Shown here one piece after another: positions 52,949 through 61,065 of a stretch of 64,000 nt of DNA. Numbering within the stretch: the stretch's first letter is position 1; every line of letters begins with the position of its first letter. The position numbers and the translations under genes were made by a program. The stretch comes from CAYXEN01 sp964464035 (lineage in GTDB: Bacteria; Krumholzibacteriota; Krumholzibacteriia; WVZY01). Location: contig CAYXEN010000003.1 of the NCBI GenBank assembly GCA_964464035.1, positions 13,299 through 77,298 of the forward strand, written 5' to 3'. The notes under the pieces were generated by a model that saw only the letters and a list, made by a program, of their open reading frames with translations, made no database searches and had not been told where the DNA came from.

Positions 52949-53839
52949 ATGATGAAAAGCGGCACGGATCTAGACAGGGTGATCCTGGGAGACAACCAGT
53001 TCTTCGGTGTGAACCACCGTTCCCAGGAAGTGGCCTTCGCTCAGTCGGCGAGGTTTTCGCGGGACGAAGCCGTAATGGACGTCATCCGCGCGGCCCGCTC
53101 CCGCGGAATAGGCGCCATGATGCTTCATTCCCATCCCCGCGCCGAGGGATTGTGTGACATCATGCGCTCCGAGAAGGAGGAATGGAAGGATTTTCATCTC
53201 TATCCCTGCATCCCCTACGCTTTCAAGTACGTGATGGCCTTGAACGAGAAAGGCTTCTATCCGGTGATCATGGATCAGATAAAGAAGGCGGGAGTGGGCG
53301 CGAGTTTCTCCATGTTCTTGTCAGGGGGGATGGGCCTTGCCACTGGCGATTATTTCAAACTGATCAGGGTCCTGATCGATCTCGAGATGCAGATCTTCCG
53401 GGATCTTCCGATTCGGGTCGTCTTCCTTCACAACGTGGTGGTCGACCTGGTTCTCGCCTTGAGGATAGAAGGCGTCCTCAAGTTCTTCGCCGATTACGTC
53501 AGGGAGAAACACGGCGTCACGCCCGGCTTCGGGAGCTTGAATCTCCCGCTCGCCGTGGAGAGGCTGCAAGCGGAAGGGGTAGAGGATGCGGTGATCATGA
53601 CCTCGGTGAACAAGGCCGGTTTCTTCATGAACCCCTCCCGGGACGCATGCGAAGAGGTCCTGCGAGACGGCGGGCTCAAGGTCGTCGCCATGTCCATCCT
53701 CGCCTCCGGAGCCATCCCCGCGTATGAAGCGTTTCCCTACGCAGCAGCCTTCCCCGCGGTGAAGAGTATTCTCTTCGGTACGTCGCGTACCGAGACCATG
53801 GAGAAGAGCCTGGCTATCATACGTGAGATAGACGGCTGA
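52949..53839 (+). CDS. Conserved hypothetical protein, possible TIM-barrel
   Basis: 296 residues without signal or membrane segments. It begins RVILGDNQFFGVNHRSQE, recalling the N-terminal strand of aldo-keto-type barrels, and shows a repeated strand-helix pattern (IRAARSRGIGAMMLH, FHLYPCIPYAFKYVMAL, RVVFLHNVVVDLVLAL, LKVVAMSILASGAIPAYEAF). The C-terminus SILFGTSRTETMEKSLAIIREI resembles a phosphate-binding end of a TIM barrel. The family is not recognised. It follows the oxidoreductase by 26 bases and is probably co-transcribed with it. Confidence 0.75.
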   Translation: MMKSGTDLDRVILGDNQFFGVNHRSQEVAFAQSARFSRDEAVMDVIRAARSRGIGAMMLHSHPRAEGLCDIMRSEKEEWKDFHLYPCIPYAFKYVMALNEKGFYPVIMDQIKKAGVGASFSMFLSGGMGLATGDYFKLIRVLIDLEMQIFRDLPIRVVFLHNVVVDLVLALRIEGVLKFFADYVREKHGVTPGFGSLNLPLAVERLQAEGVEDAVIMTSVNKAGFFMNPSRDACEEVLRDGGLKVVAMSILASGAIPAYEAFPYAAAFPAVKSILFGTSRTETMEKSLAIIREIDG

Positions 53840-53855
53840 ACTTTCGATATCCCCC

Positions 53856-53884
53856 TTGACAACTACCCAGTAAGCTGCTACAAT
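53856..53884 (+). promoter_or_regulatory. Near-perfect sigma-70 promoter for the exopolysaccharide locus
   Basis: TTGACA (53856-53861) and TACAAT (53879-53884) with a 17-base spacer. The start near 53891 gives a leader of about 180 bases before the sugar transferase. Confidence 0.7.
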
Positions 53885-53890
53885 ATCGAG

Positions 53891-54072
53891 GAAAATAATT
53901 GGAGGTTGACCCCGATAATCTGTTAAAGAGCCTGAACTTCCGTGCTGAACAGCTCTAGCGTTCTACCGGCGCTCGGTCAAAGCAGTGCTTTTTGATGGAT
54001 TTTGGGGTTTTTTTCTGCCGCACCGGGCGTTTCAGGTGCGGCTTCGTTGTATTGCATGATAATTGCGTAACC
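53891..54072 (+). promoter_or_regulatory. Long, structured 5' leader of the exopolysaccharide locus
   Basis: About 180 untranslated bases. CTGTT (53920-53924) can pair with AACAG (53948-53952) and AGAGC (53927-53931) with GCTCT (53952-53956), in interlocking order, so the two stems compete or form a pseudoknot. AGCG/CGCT gives a further small stem near 53957-53973. A hairpin of GCCGCACC (54017-54024) and GGTGCGGC (54035-54042) comes just after a seven-T run and before TTCGTTGTATT. No known riboswitch consensus is recognised. Confidence 0.4.
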
Positions 54073-54777
54073 ATGGAAAACAGCCAGATTACAGAAGAGA
54101 AGATGGGAATGAACACAGGGGCCTTTTCGGCCGGACCGCACAGTGAGGTCGTGGACTTGGAAGTCAAAGAGAGCAGGCTCTATTCGGCCAGCAAGAGGTT
54201 GTTCGACCTCGTGGTCGGAATCATCGTCCTGGTGCTGCTCATTCCGATTTTTCCCATAATAGCGGTGATGATAAAGTTGGATACCCCGGGCCCGATCTTC
54301 TTCAAACAGAAGAGGGTGGGAAAGAACGGGAGGATCTTCGATTTCTACAAATTCCGGTCCATGGAGAAAGAGGCCGAGCGAAAGAAGGAGGAGATAAGAG
54401 ACCTGAACGAGCAGGAAGGGCCTCTTTTCAAGATAAAGTCCGATCCGAGGATAACCAATGTGGGAAAGTTCCTGCGGCGCTCCAGCTTCGACGAATTGCC
54501 GCAGATCTTCAACGTGTTGAAAGGTGATATGAGTATCGTCGGCCCGCGCCCTCAGATTCCGTCGGAAGTCGCCCAGTACCGGCCGTGGCACCGCAGGAGG
54601 CTCGATGTAACCCCCGGGATCACCTGCTATTGGCAGATCTCGGGGAGGAGCCACATCGGCTTCGAGGAATGGATGCGTCTCGACATGGAGTACCTGAACT
54701 CCAGGAGCTTCTGGACGGACCTGGTCATTTTTCTCAAGACGATTCCCGCAGTAATAGCCAGGAAAGGAGCCTATTAA
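54073..54777 (+). CDS. Exopolysaccharide-initiating sugar transferase (undecaprenyl-phosphate glycosylphosphotransferase, short form)
   Basis: 234 residues. One membrane segment (about 43-66), then the bacterial sugar transferase catalytic domain with FKQKRVGKNGRIFDFYKFRSM, LRRSSFDELPQIFNVLKGDM and SIVGPRPQIP. It transfers a sugar-1-phosphate to undecaprenyl phosphate to start each repeat unit. This is the short PglC/WbaP-core form, lacking the four N-terminal membrane segments of WcaJ. ATG 54073 has no clear ribosome-binding site; ATG 54103 is possible. Preceded by a strong promoter and a long leader. Confidence 0.9.
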   Translation: MENSQITEEKMGMNTGAFSAGPHSEVVDLEVKESRLYSASKRLFDLVVGIIVLVLLIPIFPIIAVMIKLDTPGPIFFKQKRVGKNGRIFDFYKFRSMEKEAERKKEEIRDLNEQEGPLFKIKSDPRITNVGKFLRRSSFDELPQIFNVLKGDMSIVGPRPQIPSEVAQYRPWHRRRLDVTPGITCYWQISGRSHIGFEEWMRLDMEYLNSRSFWTDLVIFLKTIPAVIARKGAY

Positions 54778-54812
54778 GTTGTTTCCTGGCATAAGTTTTG
54801 CGAATTTTCCCT

Positions 54813-54841
54813 TTGACAGTTCTCGTAATGCTTGTTAACTT
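54813..54841 (+). promoter_or_regulatory. Promoter candidate for the wza-wzz segment
   Basis: TTGACA (54813-54818) and TAACTT (54836-54841), 17-base spacer. The start near 54848 argues against GTG 54854 as the wza start. Confidence 0.55.
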
Positions 54842-54925
54842 GCCGAGGGACAAGTGGTTGCCTCATCAGCCGTTTATCCGCAAGAGGCCCCCAGCGTCCA
54901 AGCCCGGAAGAAGGATATTCTTGAG

Positions 54926-55723
54926 ATGCCGTCCAGGATGTCGGAAAGACTGATAATACCGTTCATGATGGTGCTTCTCGGCTGGGGAGCGGTTTCCTGC
55001 TCTTCCAACCGTGCGTTCCCTCCGCAAGGAAGGTTGTACGAGAAGGATCAACTGGAAGCCTTCCTCGGCGATACCGACGGCGATCGAGCCATGCCCGGCG
55101 AGTACCGCATAGGTGTCGGGGACAAGCTCGATGTAGTGTTCCCGATCGATGAGAAGCTGTCCACGAGGGATCTCATAGTGAGGTATGACGGGAGGATCTC
55201 GTTGCCCTACCTCGGCGACGTCATGGCCGCCGGCTATACTCCGATGGAGCTCGACTCGATCTTGACCCGGGGGTTCGGGGAGATCCTGAGGACGCCCGAG
55301 CTGTCCGTCATCGTTCGCAGCTCGGCCAAGAAGCTGATCTACGTCGTGGGGCAGGTGAACAAGCCCGGTGGTTTCCCGCACGAGGATCAGGTTTCGCTGG
55401 TTCAGGCGATTACGCTGGCCGGCGGTTTCGCCAGCGGGGCGAAGAGCAAGAACGTCGTGTTGATAAGGAGGATGGGAAGGAACCGGATCGTCGGAGTCGA
55501 GGTGAACGTGGAGGCGATCCTGAAGGGAAGAGCCTTGAACCAGGATTTCATACTAAAGGATTACGACATAGTCTACGTTCCCAAGACGAGGATCAAGTCG
55601 GCGGCGGAATTCTCGGAACAATTCATGAAGATCCTCGACCCGCCGTTCGGGCTGGCCATAAGGGCGTGGCAGTTCGTCAACTTGCAGGCGGCGTTCGAGT
55701 TCTACAGGACGACGACGAGATGA
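54926..55723 (+). CDS. Polysaccharide export lipoprotein (Wza-like)
   Basis: 265 residues. The signal is FMMVLLGWGAVSC with the lipidation cysteine near residue 25. The export domain starts at GEYRIGVGDKLDVVF, followed by LSTRDLIVRYDGRISLPYLGDVMAAG and an SLBB-type module (KKLIYVVGQVNKPGGFPHEDQVSLVQAITLAGGF). It would form an outer-membrane channel for the polymer. It is shorter than E. coli Wza (about 380) with fewer SLBB modules, as is common in other phyla. ATG 54926 is favoured since upstream starts add an unlikely long n-region. Confidence 0.9.
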   Translation: MPSRMSERLIIPFMMVLLGWGAVSCSSNRAFPPQGRLYEKDQLEAFLGDTDGDRAMPGEYRIGVGDKLDVVFPIDEKLSTRDLIVRYDGRISLPYLGDVMAAGYTPMELDSILTRGFGEILRTPELSVIVRSSAKKLIYVVGQVNKPGGFPHEDQVSLVQAITLAGGFASGAKSKNVVLIRRMGRNRIVGVEVNVEAILKGRALNQDFILKDYDIVYVPKTRIKSAAEFSEQFMKILDPPFGLAIRAWQFVNLQAAFEFYRTTTR

Positions 55724-55739
55724 TCCGTTCGTAAGCAAA

Positions 55740-57113
55740 ATGGCTTCGAATCAAGAAATACGCAAGGAAACAACGATCAGGGACTTCCTCAACGTCGTGT
55801 TCAGGAGGAAGTTGCTCATCCTGGCCATAGTTCTGCTGGCCACCGGTGTCGTCGTCTATCTCAATACGCGACAGGCCACTGTCTACGAATCGGATTCGAG
55901 GATTCTCGTCAAGCGGGGAGAGAGAGACGATGTCTTCTCGGGCAGGGTGCGGTATCTCACGTGGGAGGAGGAAGTGAGCTCCCAGATCGAAGTGATTCTC
56001 TCCCAAAGCGTGTTCCAGCGGGCCCGCCGGATCCTGGCCGATTCCGCGGCCGTCTGGGGCAGAAATTACGCCCCGTTTTTCGACGGGGGGAGCGTGAGAG
56101 CGGACGTCATAGGCGAGTCGAATGTTTTCGTGATTCGGTATACGGATCCCGACCCGGTGATGGCCCAAAGGGCGTGCGCCGCAGTCACCCAGGCGTACGG
56201 CGAGTATTATCGCAGGCGTACGGCTCCTCCCGCCATATCGGATTTTCTGGCGATGCAGATCGAGGACATAAAAGGTCAACTGGACCACTGGCTGGAGAAG
56301 AAAAGGGAGTTCATGAACCGCTATGTCTACCTCGGTATGACCGAGGAGGGCAGGTTCCTCCTGAACAAGATAGGTATTCTGGAAGCCAAGTTGCAGGATG
56401 TGGAGGGGGAGATATCCAAGAAGAGAGTCAACGTCGAGAACTTGAAGGTGCTGGTGGGCCTCGAGCCGTCCGAAGTGGAGAGCAGGCTGAGTTTCTCCAC
56501 CACCAACCAATACATGCAGTCCGGAATCATATCCAACATCAAGTACAGCATCCATAATGCCCGCCTGAAGAGGGAAGAGCTGCTCAGCAAATACACGCCC
56601 AAGCATCCCGAGGTGGTGGCTGCGGACAGCGAAATCGCCGACCTCCAGCGACTGCTGAAAAAGGAGGTCGTGAACTATTACCACCTCGAGAACAGCCAAT
56701 TCACCGAGCTTCTCGAGAAAAGAATCAAATTGAAAAAGGAGCTGGAGGAAGTGAGGAAGAAGTTCGATGAGATCCCTGACAAGGAAATGGAGATGCAGAA
56801 GATCGAGAGCCGGATAGCCATTCTGCAGGACAAATACGAACTTCTTCTCAAGAAACAGGATGAAGCCGAGATAGCCTTGGCCAGCAGCCCTGAGTGGGAA
56901 GTTACGGTTCTCTCGGAAGCTTCCCCCGCATATCCCAAGAAGACGAAGGATTACATCCGGATCGCCCTGGGGCCCTTCTTCAGTTTCATAATCGCGTTGG
57001 GGTTGGCGTTCTTCTTCGAAAGTCTGGATCATTCGTTCAAGAACGTGGCGGAGGTCGAGGAGTACTTGGATATCCCGGTATTGGGGACCGTCTCCGAACT
57101 CAAGTCAAAGTAA
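55740..57113 (+). CDS. Wzz-family chain-length determinant/polysaccharide co-polymerase
   Basis: 457 residues. N-terminal membrane segment (KLLILAIVLLATGVVVYL, about 24-41), a long periplasmic region with coiled coils (DIKGQLDHWLEKKREFMNR, RLKREELLSKYTPKHPEVVAAD, LEKRIKLKKELEEVRKKFDEI), a proline-containing turn (SPAYPKKTKDYI) and a second membrane segment near 412-432. It controls chain length with the ATPase partner downstream. No kinase domain is fused; the CpsD-like ATPase is separate. The pattern resembles the chain-length proteins of XrtA/PEP-CTERM loci. Confidence 0.91.
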   Translation: MASNQEIRKETTIRDFLNVVFRRKLLILAIVLLATGVVVYLNTRQATVYESDSRILVKRGERDDVFSGRVRYLTWEEEVSSQIEVILSQSVFQRARRILADSAAVWGRNYAPFFDGGSVRADVIGESNVFVIRYTDPDPVMAQRACAAVTQAYGEYYRRRTAPPAISDFLAMQIEDIKGQLDHWLEKKREFMNRYVYLGMTEEGRFLLNKIGILEAKLQDVEGEISKKRVNVENLKVLVGLEPSEVESRLSFSTTNQYMQSGIISNIKYSIHNARLKREELLSKYTPKHPEVVAADSEIADLQRLLKKEVVNYYHLENSQFTELLEKRIKLKKELEEVRKKFDEIPDKEMEMQKIESRIAILQDKYELLLKKQDEAEIALASSPEWEVTVLSEASPAYPKKTKDYIRIALGPFFSFIIALGLAFFFESLDHSFKNVAEVEEYLDIPVLGTVSELKSK

Positions 57114-57117
57114 GGAA

Positions 57118-57948
57118 ATGTACGAGGCGTACTACAAACTCAACGAGAATCCCTTCGGCATGACGCCGAATCCGCGATTCTTCTTCAGGAGCCGCAGCCA
57201 CAAGGATGCTCTCGCGTACGTGGCGGACGGGGTTTTCCGCAAGAAGGGCTTCCTTGCCCTCACCGGCGAGGTGGGCCTGGGCAAGACCACGGTCGTGAGA
57301 TCCTTCGTGCGCACGTTCCGCCCATCGCTGGAAGCGGCTTTCGTCCACAATACCAGGGTCGATTTCAGCGAGCTGCTCTACTTGTTCCTGCGTGATTTCG
57401 GGTGCGAGGCGAGCGGATCGAGCAAAGTGGAAATGCTGGGCGTCCTCAACGATTTTCTCATCGAGAGCTATGCTGAAAACCGCAATCCCGTCTTGTTCAT
57501 AGACGAGGCCCAGAACCTCGGGGTGGAAGTTCTGGAAGAGCTGAGGATGCTGTCCAACCTTGAGAGCGACAATTCGAAACTGATCCAGATAGTCCTGGTG
57601 GGGCAGCCTGAGCTCGAGTTTCTCCTGGGCAGAAGCGAGCTGAGGCAACTACGCCAGAGAATACCCGGCATCCACCGGATGGCGTACTTGGAGCAATCCG
57701 AGGTGGGCCGGTACATCCATTATCGACTGGCCGTGGCGGGCCTTAGCAACGGGGACCTGGTTTTCAGCGAAGACGCCTGCGAGGCGGTCTATCGCTACAC
57801 CAAGGGCGTTCCCCGGTTGATCAACCTTCTCTGCGAGAAAGCCCTGCAGCGAGGTTACGCGAACAAGATCCGGGTGATCGACGCTTTCACGATAGAAGCA
57901 AGCATGAACGAAATGAACGGCCGGGGACAATTGGGAATGCATGCATAG
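57118..57948 (+). CDS. ExeA-type AAA ATPase of the exopolysaccharide locus
   Basis: 276 residues. YYKLNENPFGMTPNPRFFF is the ExeA/GspA N-terminal signature; Walker A GEVGLGKTT lies at 50-58 and Walker B PVLFIDEAQNL near 118-128, followed by QIVLVGQPELEFLL and an RQRIPGIHR arginine-finger region. Related ATPases (TIGR03015-type) sit in PEP-CTERM/exosortase polysaccharide loci next to wzz and the kinase, exactly as here; no exosortase is seen. Unlike GspA/ExeA there is no membrane segment or peptidoglycan-binding domain. It starts four bases after wzz. Confidence 0.9.
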   Translation: MYEAYYKLNENPFGMTPNPRFFFRSRSHKDALAYVADGVFRKKGFLALTGEVGLGKTTVVRSFVRTFRPSLEAAFVHNTRVDFSELLYLFLRDFGCEASGSSKVEMLGVLNDFLIESYAENRNPVLFIDEAQNLGVEVLEELRMLSNLESDNSKLIQIVLVGQPELEFLLGRSELRQLRQRIPGIHRMAYLEQSEVGRYIHYRLAVAGLSNGDLVFSEDACEAVYRYTKGVPRLINLLCEKALQRGYANKIRVIDAFTIEASMNEMNGRGQLGMHA

Positions 57949-57963
57949 GGAGAATTCTTCGAC

Positions 57964-58734
57964 ATGAGCAAGATGTTCGATGACTTGAAAAAGGCCGAAG
58001 AATCGCGCAAGGGAAAGGCCGCGGAGCCCGAAGGCCAGGAGGTCCCGAGTGAACAATCGAGGCCCATAGTCGACCTGGCGCAGCCCGGCACGTCGGCGGG
58101 GCTTCCGGACGATCTATTTCGTGAACTCGGTATTCTCAAGAATTCCCTCGAATCGTTTCTCGAGGGCAAGGGAATGAAATCCCTCATTTTCAGCTCTTCG
58201 ACCAGCGGTGAAGGTGCGACGACCATAGCCGTGAATTACGCCAGGGTGCTCGCTCTTCAGGGCAAGGAGAAAGTCCTGCTCTGTGAAGTCAATGCTCGGA
58301 AACCTTCTTTCGATCGGATATTCTCTCTCAGCGATTCGGTAGGCGTCGTCGACGTGTTCACCGGCGACAGTTCCCTGGATTCGGCGATCCACAAGATAAA
58401 GAACTCGAACCTCGCCGTCGTACCGGTGGGCAGACCGGATCCCTCCCTGATTCAGCTGCACATGGCCGAGGTCCTGCCGGGACTTCTGGAGCGCGCGGCG
58501 AAGGAATATACGACGATAGTTTTCGACGCTCCCCCTATCTCGTCTTCTCCCGAGACTCCCGCAATGAGCCGCTTTGTCGACGGCGTGGTCATTGTCGTTC
58601 AATCGGGGAAAACCAAGCGAGAGGTCGTTCAGAGATCGATAAACGCCGTGGCCCGCTTGGACGGCAAGGTTCTCGGAGTCGTGCTCAACCGCAAGAAGTA
58701 TTACATCCCCGAGTTCCTGTACAAGAGGCTGTAG
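57964..58734 (+). CDS. CpsD/CapB-like (BY-kinase family) ATPase with degenerate nucleotide site
   Basis: 256 residues, MinD/ParA-like fold of the polysaccharide tyrosine autokinase group. The Walker A region reads SGEGATT at 81-87, where kinases have P-G-E-G-K-S/T: the catalytic lysine position 85 is Ala. Walker A' reads LLCEVNARKPS in place of LL-x-D-x-D-x-R-x-P-S, replacing both aspartates. Walker B TTIVFDAPPI is intact. The C-terminus (RKKYYIPEFLYKRL) has three tyrosines. It may be a regulatory or inactive partner of the ExeA-type ATPase; that is inference. It follows the ATPase gene directly. Confidence 0.83.
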   Translation: MSKMFDDLKKAEESRKGKAAEPEGQEVPSEQSRPIVDLAQPGTSAGLPDDLFRELGILKNSLESFLEGKGMKSLIFSSSTSGEGATTIAVNYARVLALQGKEKVLLCEVNARKPSFDRIFSLSDSVGVVDVFTGDSSLDSAIHKIKNSNLAVVPVGRPDPSLIQLHMAEVLPGLLERAAKEYTTIVFDAPPISSSPETPAMSRFVDGVVIVVQSGKTKREVVQRSINAVARLDGKVLGVVLNRKKYYIPEFLYKRL

Positions 58735-58749
58735 CGACGCCGCGGTTCG

Positions 58750-59925
58750 ATGGAAGCTTGTTGTCTTTTCCCTCGCATGAGTGAAAAAGCTCTCAGAATA
58801 CTCGATACTCTCGCCGAGGAAATCCGTGACGAAATCCTGGATGACTTGGGAAGGGAAGTCGTGGCGGCTGTCTTCCTCGGGGGAAGCGTCGCAAGCGGTC
58901 GGGTGGCCGCCTGGGAGGGAGACGACTTCGTCGAGATATTCTCCGATCTCGACATCTACGTCGTTGTTTCAAGTGATTGCGACCTGGAGAGCGCCCGAGT
59001 GAGAGCCGGCATAATCTCGCGGCGCGTGGAATTGGAGGGCGATGGATACCGAATGTTCAGGAGGCCGGACATCGGAGTCTTCACGCCCTCTACGCTCCTT
59101 GCCCAGCCTGCGAGGCCCGGGACGGTCGACCTCCACTTGAATCATCGCATGCTTCACGGCGACGCTGGAATACTCGAAAAGAGGTCGCTCTTCGCGCCGT
59201 CCGCCATAGAGCGGGACGAGGCTCTCTACCTGCTGGAGAACAGGTTGCTCGAGACGCTGGAGTTGGGCGTTACGCAAGGGACGGATGAGTCGTTCCGGCG
59301 ATTTCTATACTACAATGCACTCAAGTGTGAAGCGGATGTCTTGAGCGCTCTGCTCATAACCGAAGGCAGATACGATCCCGATCCGGGGCGGCGGCTCGAT
59401 ATGCTCCAAGGAGGAGGGATCGAAGTACCCGGGGAATTGCTCAGGCCTGTCGAAAGGGCGTCTTCCTCTCTACTGGATGTTTCGTGCGCGCTGAAAGAGC
59501 CGTGCGGGGGTTACGAGGCGATAGTCGGGGAAGCGGGCGACGTCCTCCTCGCCGCATGGCGCCACGTTGCATCGAAACTGTATGACGAACAAGCTCCTGC
59601 CTCGTGGCGGCGCCTCGTCGCCGCCAGGTGCAGAGGCGGCGGTTCGATCCGAAACTTGCGCCTCACCAGGATAATATGCAGGAAAGGCGGCATTGGATTG
59701 GGGAACTGGCCGAAACTATGGTTTCGATTCAGGAGATTCGATCCCTTGATATCGCTGAGAGCTGCCAGCGTGTGCGAGATGAGGCGGAGGCGTGAGGAGA
59801 TCCCGATGGAGGAGGCTTACCCCCCCGGAATGGTCGAGTACTTGGATCGTCTTTGCAAGCTGTTCGGGCTCGTCGAGGGCGGGGTATTCGAGCGCGCCCG
59901 CGCGCTCTACAGGCGCCTCGCATGA
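58750..59925 (+). CDS. Nucleotidyltransferase-fold protein
   Basis: 391 residues. GGSVASGRV near residues 44-52 and SDLDIYVVV at about 69-77 form the G-S...D-x-D pattern of pol-beta-like nucleotidyltransferases; the rest is mostly helical, with a basic segment (RNLRLTRIICRKGG, WFRFRRF) near 300-340. The substrate is unknown; in this locus it may act on a lipid-linked or nucleotide-sugar compound or as a regulatory nucleotidyltransferase. Starts are uncertain: ATG 58750 and 58777 are equally weak. Placed between the CpsD-like gene and a phosphatase-superfamily gene. Confidence 0.75.
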   Translation: MEACCLFPRMSEKALRILDTLAEEIRDEILDDLGREVVAAVFLGGSVASGRVAAWEGDDFVEIFSDLDIYVVVSSDCDLESARVRAGIISRRVELEGDGYRMFRRPDIGVFTPSTLLAQPARPGTVDLHLNHRMLHGDAGILEKRSLFAPSAIERDEALYLLENRLLETLELGVTQGTDESFRRFLYYNALKCEADVLSALLITEGRYDPDPGRRLDMLQGGGIEVPGELLRPVERASSSLLDVSCALKEPCGGYEAIVGEAGDVLLAAWRHVASKLYDEQAPASWRRLVAARCRGGGSIRNLRLTRIICRKGGIGLGNWPKLWFRFRRFDPLISLRAASVCEMRRRREEIPMEEAYPPGMVEYLDRLCKLFGLVEGGVFERARALYRRLA

Positions 59926-59938
59926 GGAGTTCAATGCG

Positions 59939-61057
59939 ATGCAGAGAAAGATGGTAGTCATATTGATCGACGCGCTGGGTTGGGAAGTCGTGCGCATGCA
60001 CGAGTTCTGCAAAGGGATACTCCCGTTCCAAACGCCGGCGGAAACGGTCCTGGGATACAGCTCGGCCGCGATCCCCTCGCTCCTCACCGGCGAGCCTCCC
60101 TCGGAACATGGAATATGGTCGATGTACCGTCATGATCCGGAGGGATCCCCGTTCAGGAGTTTGCGGTTCCTGCCGCGTCTGCCTTTCTCGGTGGAGTGCA
60201 GGATCAGGAACGTGTTGAAGAGACGCTTGGACAGGAAAGGGCTGGCCAGAGCCTACTACGATCTATACCTGATTCCACCGCGGATCCTCTCCCGCTTCGA
60301 CCTCGCGCAAAAAGGGGATCCCTACAGCGCGGATGGACTCGAAAACGGCATCTTCGCTCGGTTGCAGTCCGAGAGAATACGTTACAAGGTTTGGGACTAT
60401 CGCTCGCGCGAGGAAGACAACTTCGGCGAGCTCCTGGAGGCGCTGGCCGGAGATGCGAGATTGCTCTTCCTCTACACGGCGGAACTCGATTCGCTGATGC
60501 ACCGACTTGGGCTCGAGCACGATGAGGTGAGGAGAAAGCTGGCATACTACGAGGAGGCTATCAAAGAAATAGTGGAGAAAGCGGGCAGGTTGTCGCTCGA
60601 CTTGGATCTTTTCGTGTTCAGCGATCACGGGATGACCCCCGTGACCGGGGAAGTGGATCTATGGGGGGGAATGGAACGCTCGCATCTAAGGATCGGAAAG
60701 GGGCTGACCGCGTTCTTCGATTCCACCATGGCGAGATTCTGGGCGGACGAGGGGCACAGGTCCCTGCTCGCGGATTTCTTGTCGGGGTTCCCCGGGGGAA
60801 GGATCTTGGGAACGGAAGAACTCGAGAAACTGGGATGCCGTTTCGAAGATGGTTCGTACGGAGAAGTGATCTTCCTGGCTGATCCCGGCGTTATGATCGT
60901 CCCCAGCTTCATGGGCAGGGAGAGGCTCGCAGCCATGCACGGCTACCACCCGGACGATCCCTTTTCCAAGGCGTGCTTCCTGTCCCTCGAGGAACAGGGT
61001 GACGCTCCCCGTTCGATATTGCAATTCAAGGATTTTCTTCTTGCGAGGCTGCAATAG
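59939..61057 (+). CDS. Alkaline phosphatase superfamily / phosphodiesterase-nucleotide pyrophosphatase-like protein
   Basis: 372 residues. VVILIDALGWE supplies the first metal-binding Asp, GYSSAAIPSLLTGEPPSEHGIW the nucleophile Ser/Thr region, LFLYTAELDSLMHRLG and FVFSDHGM the second metal site (Asp-His-Gly-Met), and AAMHGYHPDD the last histidine. This order is typical of type I phosphodiesterases. No signal peptide, so a cytoplasmic role. Within this locus it may modify a sugar-phosphate or lipid-linked intermediate. ATG 59939 has TGAGGAG upstream. Confidence 0.82.
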   Translation: MQRKMVVILIDALGWEVVRMHEFCKGILPFQTPAETVLGYSSAAIPSLLTGEPPSEHGIWSMYRHDPEGSPFRSLRFLPRLPFSVECRIRNVLKRRLDRKGLARAYYDLYLIPPRILSRFDLAQKGDPYSADGLENGIFARLQSERIRYKVWDYRSREEDNFGELLEALAGDARLLFLYTAELDSLMHRLGLEHDEVRRKLAYYEEAIKEIVEKAGRLSLDLDLFVFSDHGMTPVTGEVDLWGGMERSHLRIGKGLTAFFDSTMARFWADEGHRSLLADFLSGFPGGRILGTEELEKLGCRFEDGSYGEVIFLADPGVMIVPSFMGRERLAAMHGYHPDDPFSKACFLSLEEQGDAPRSILQFKDFLLARLQ

Positions 61058-61065
61058 GAGAGAGC

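Noticed and set aside
53891..54072. c-di-GMP or other known riboswitch in the exopolysaccharide leader
   Set aside because: The conserved bases of the c-di-GMP-I and -II classes were not found; the region is reported only as an unclassified structured leader.
53840..54072. ops/JUMPstart (RfaH) element ahead of the exopolysaccharide locus
   Set aside because: No GGCGGTAG-type sequence is present.
53992..54072. N-terminal extension of the sugar transferase from ATG 53992
   Set aside because: It would translate the T-run and the G+C-rich hairpin of the leader and adds a sequence with no family resemblance.
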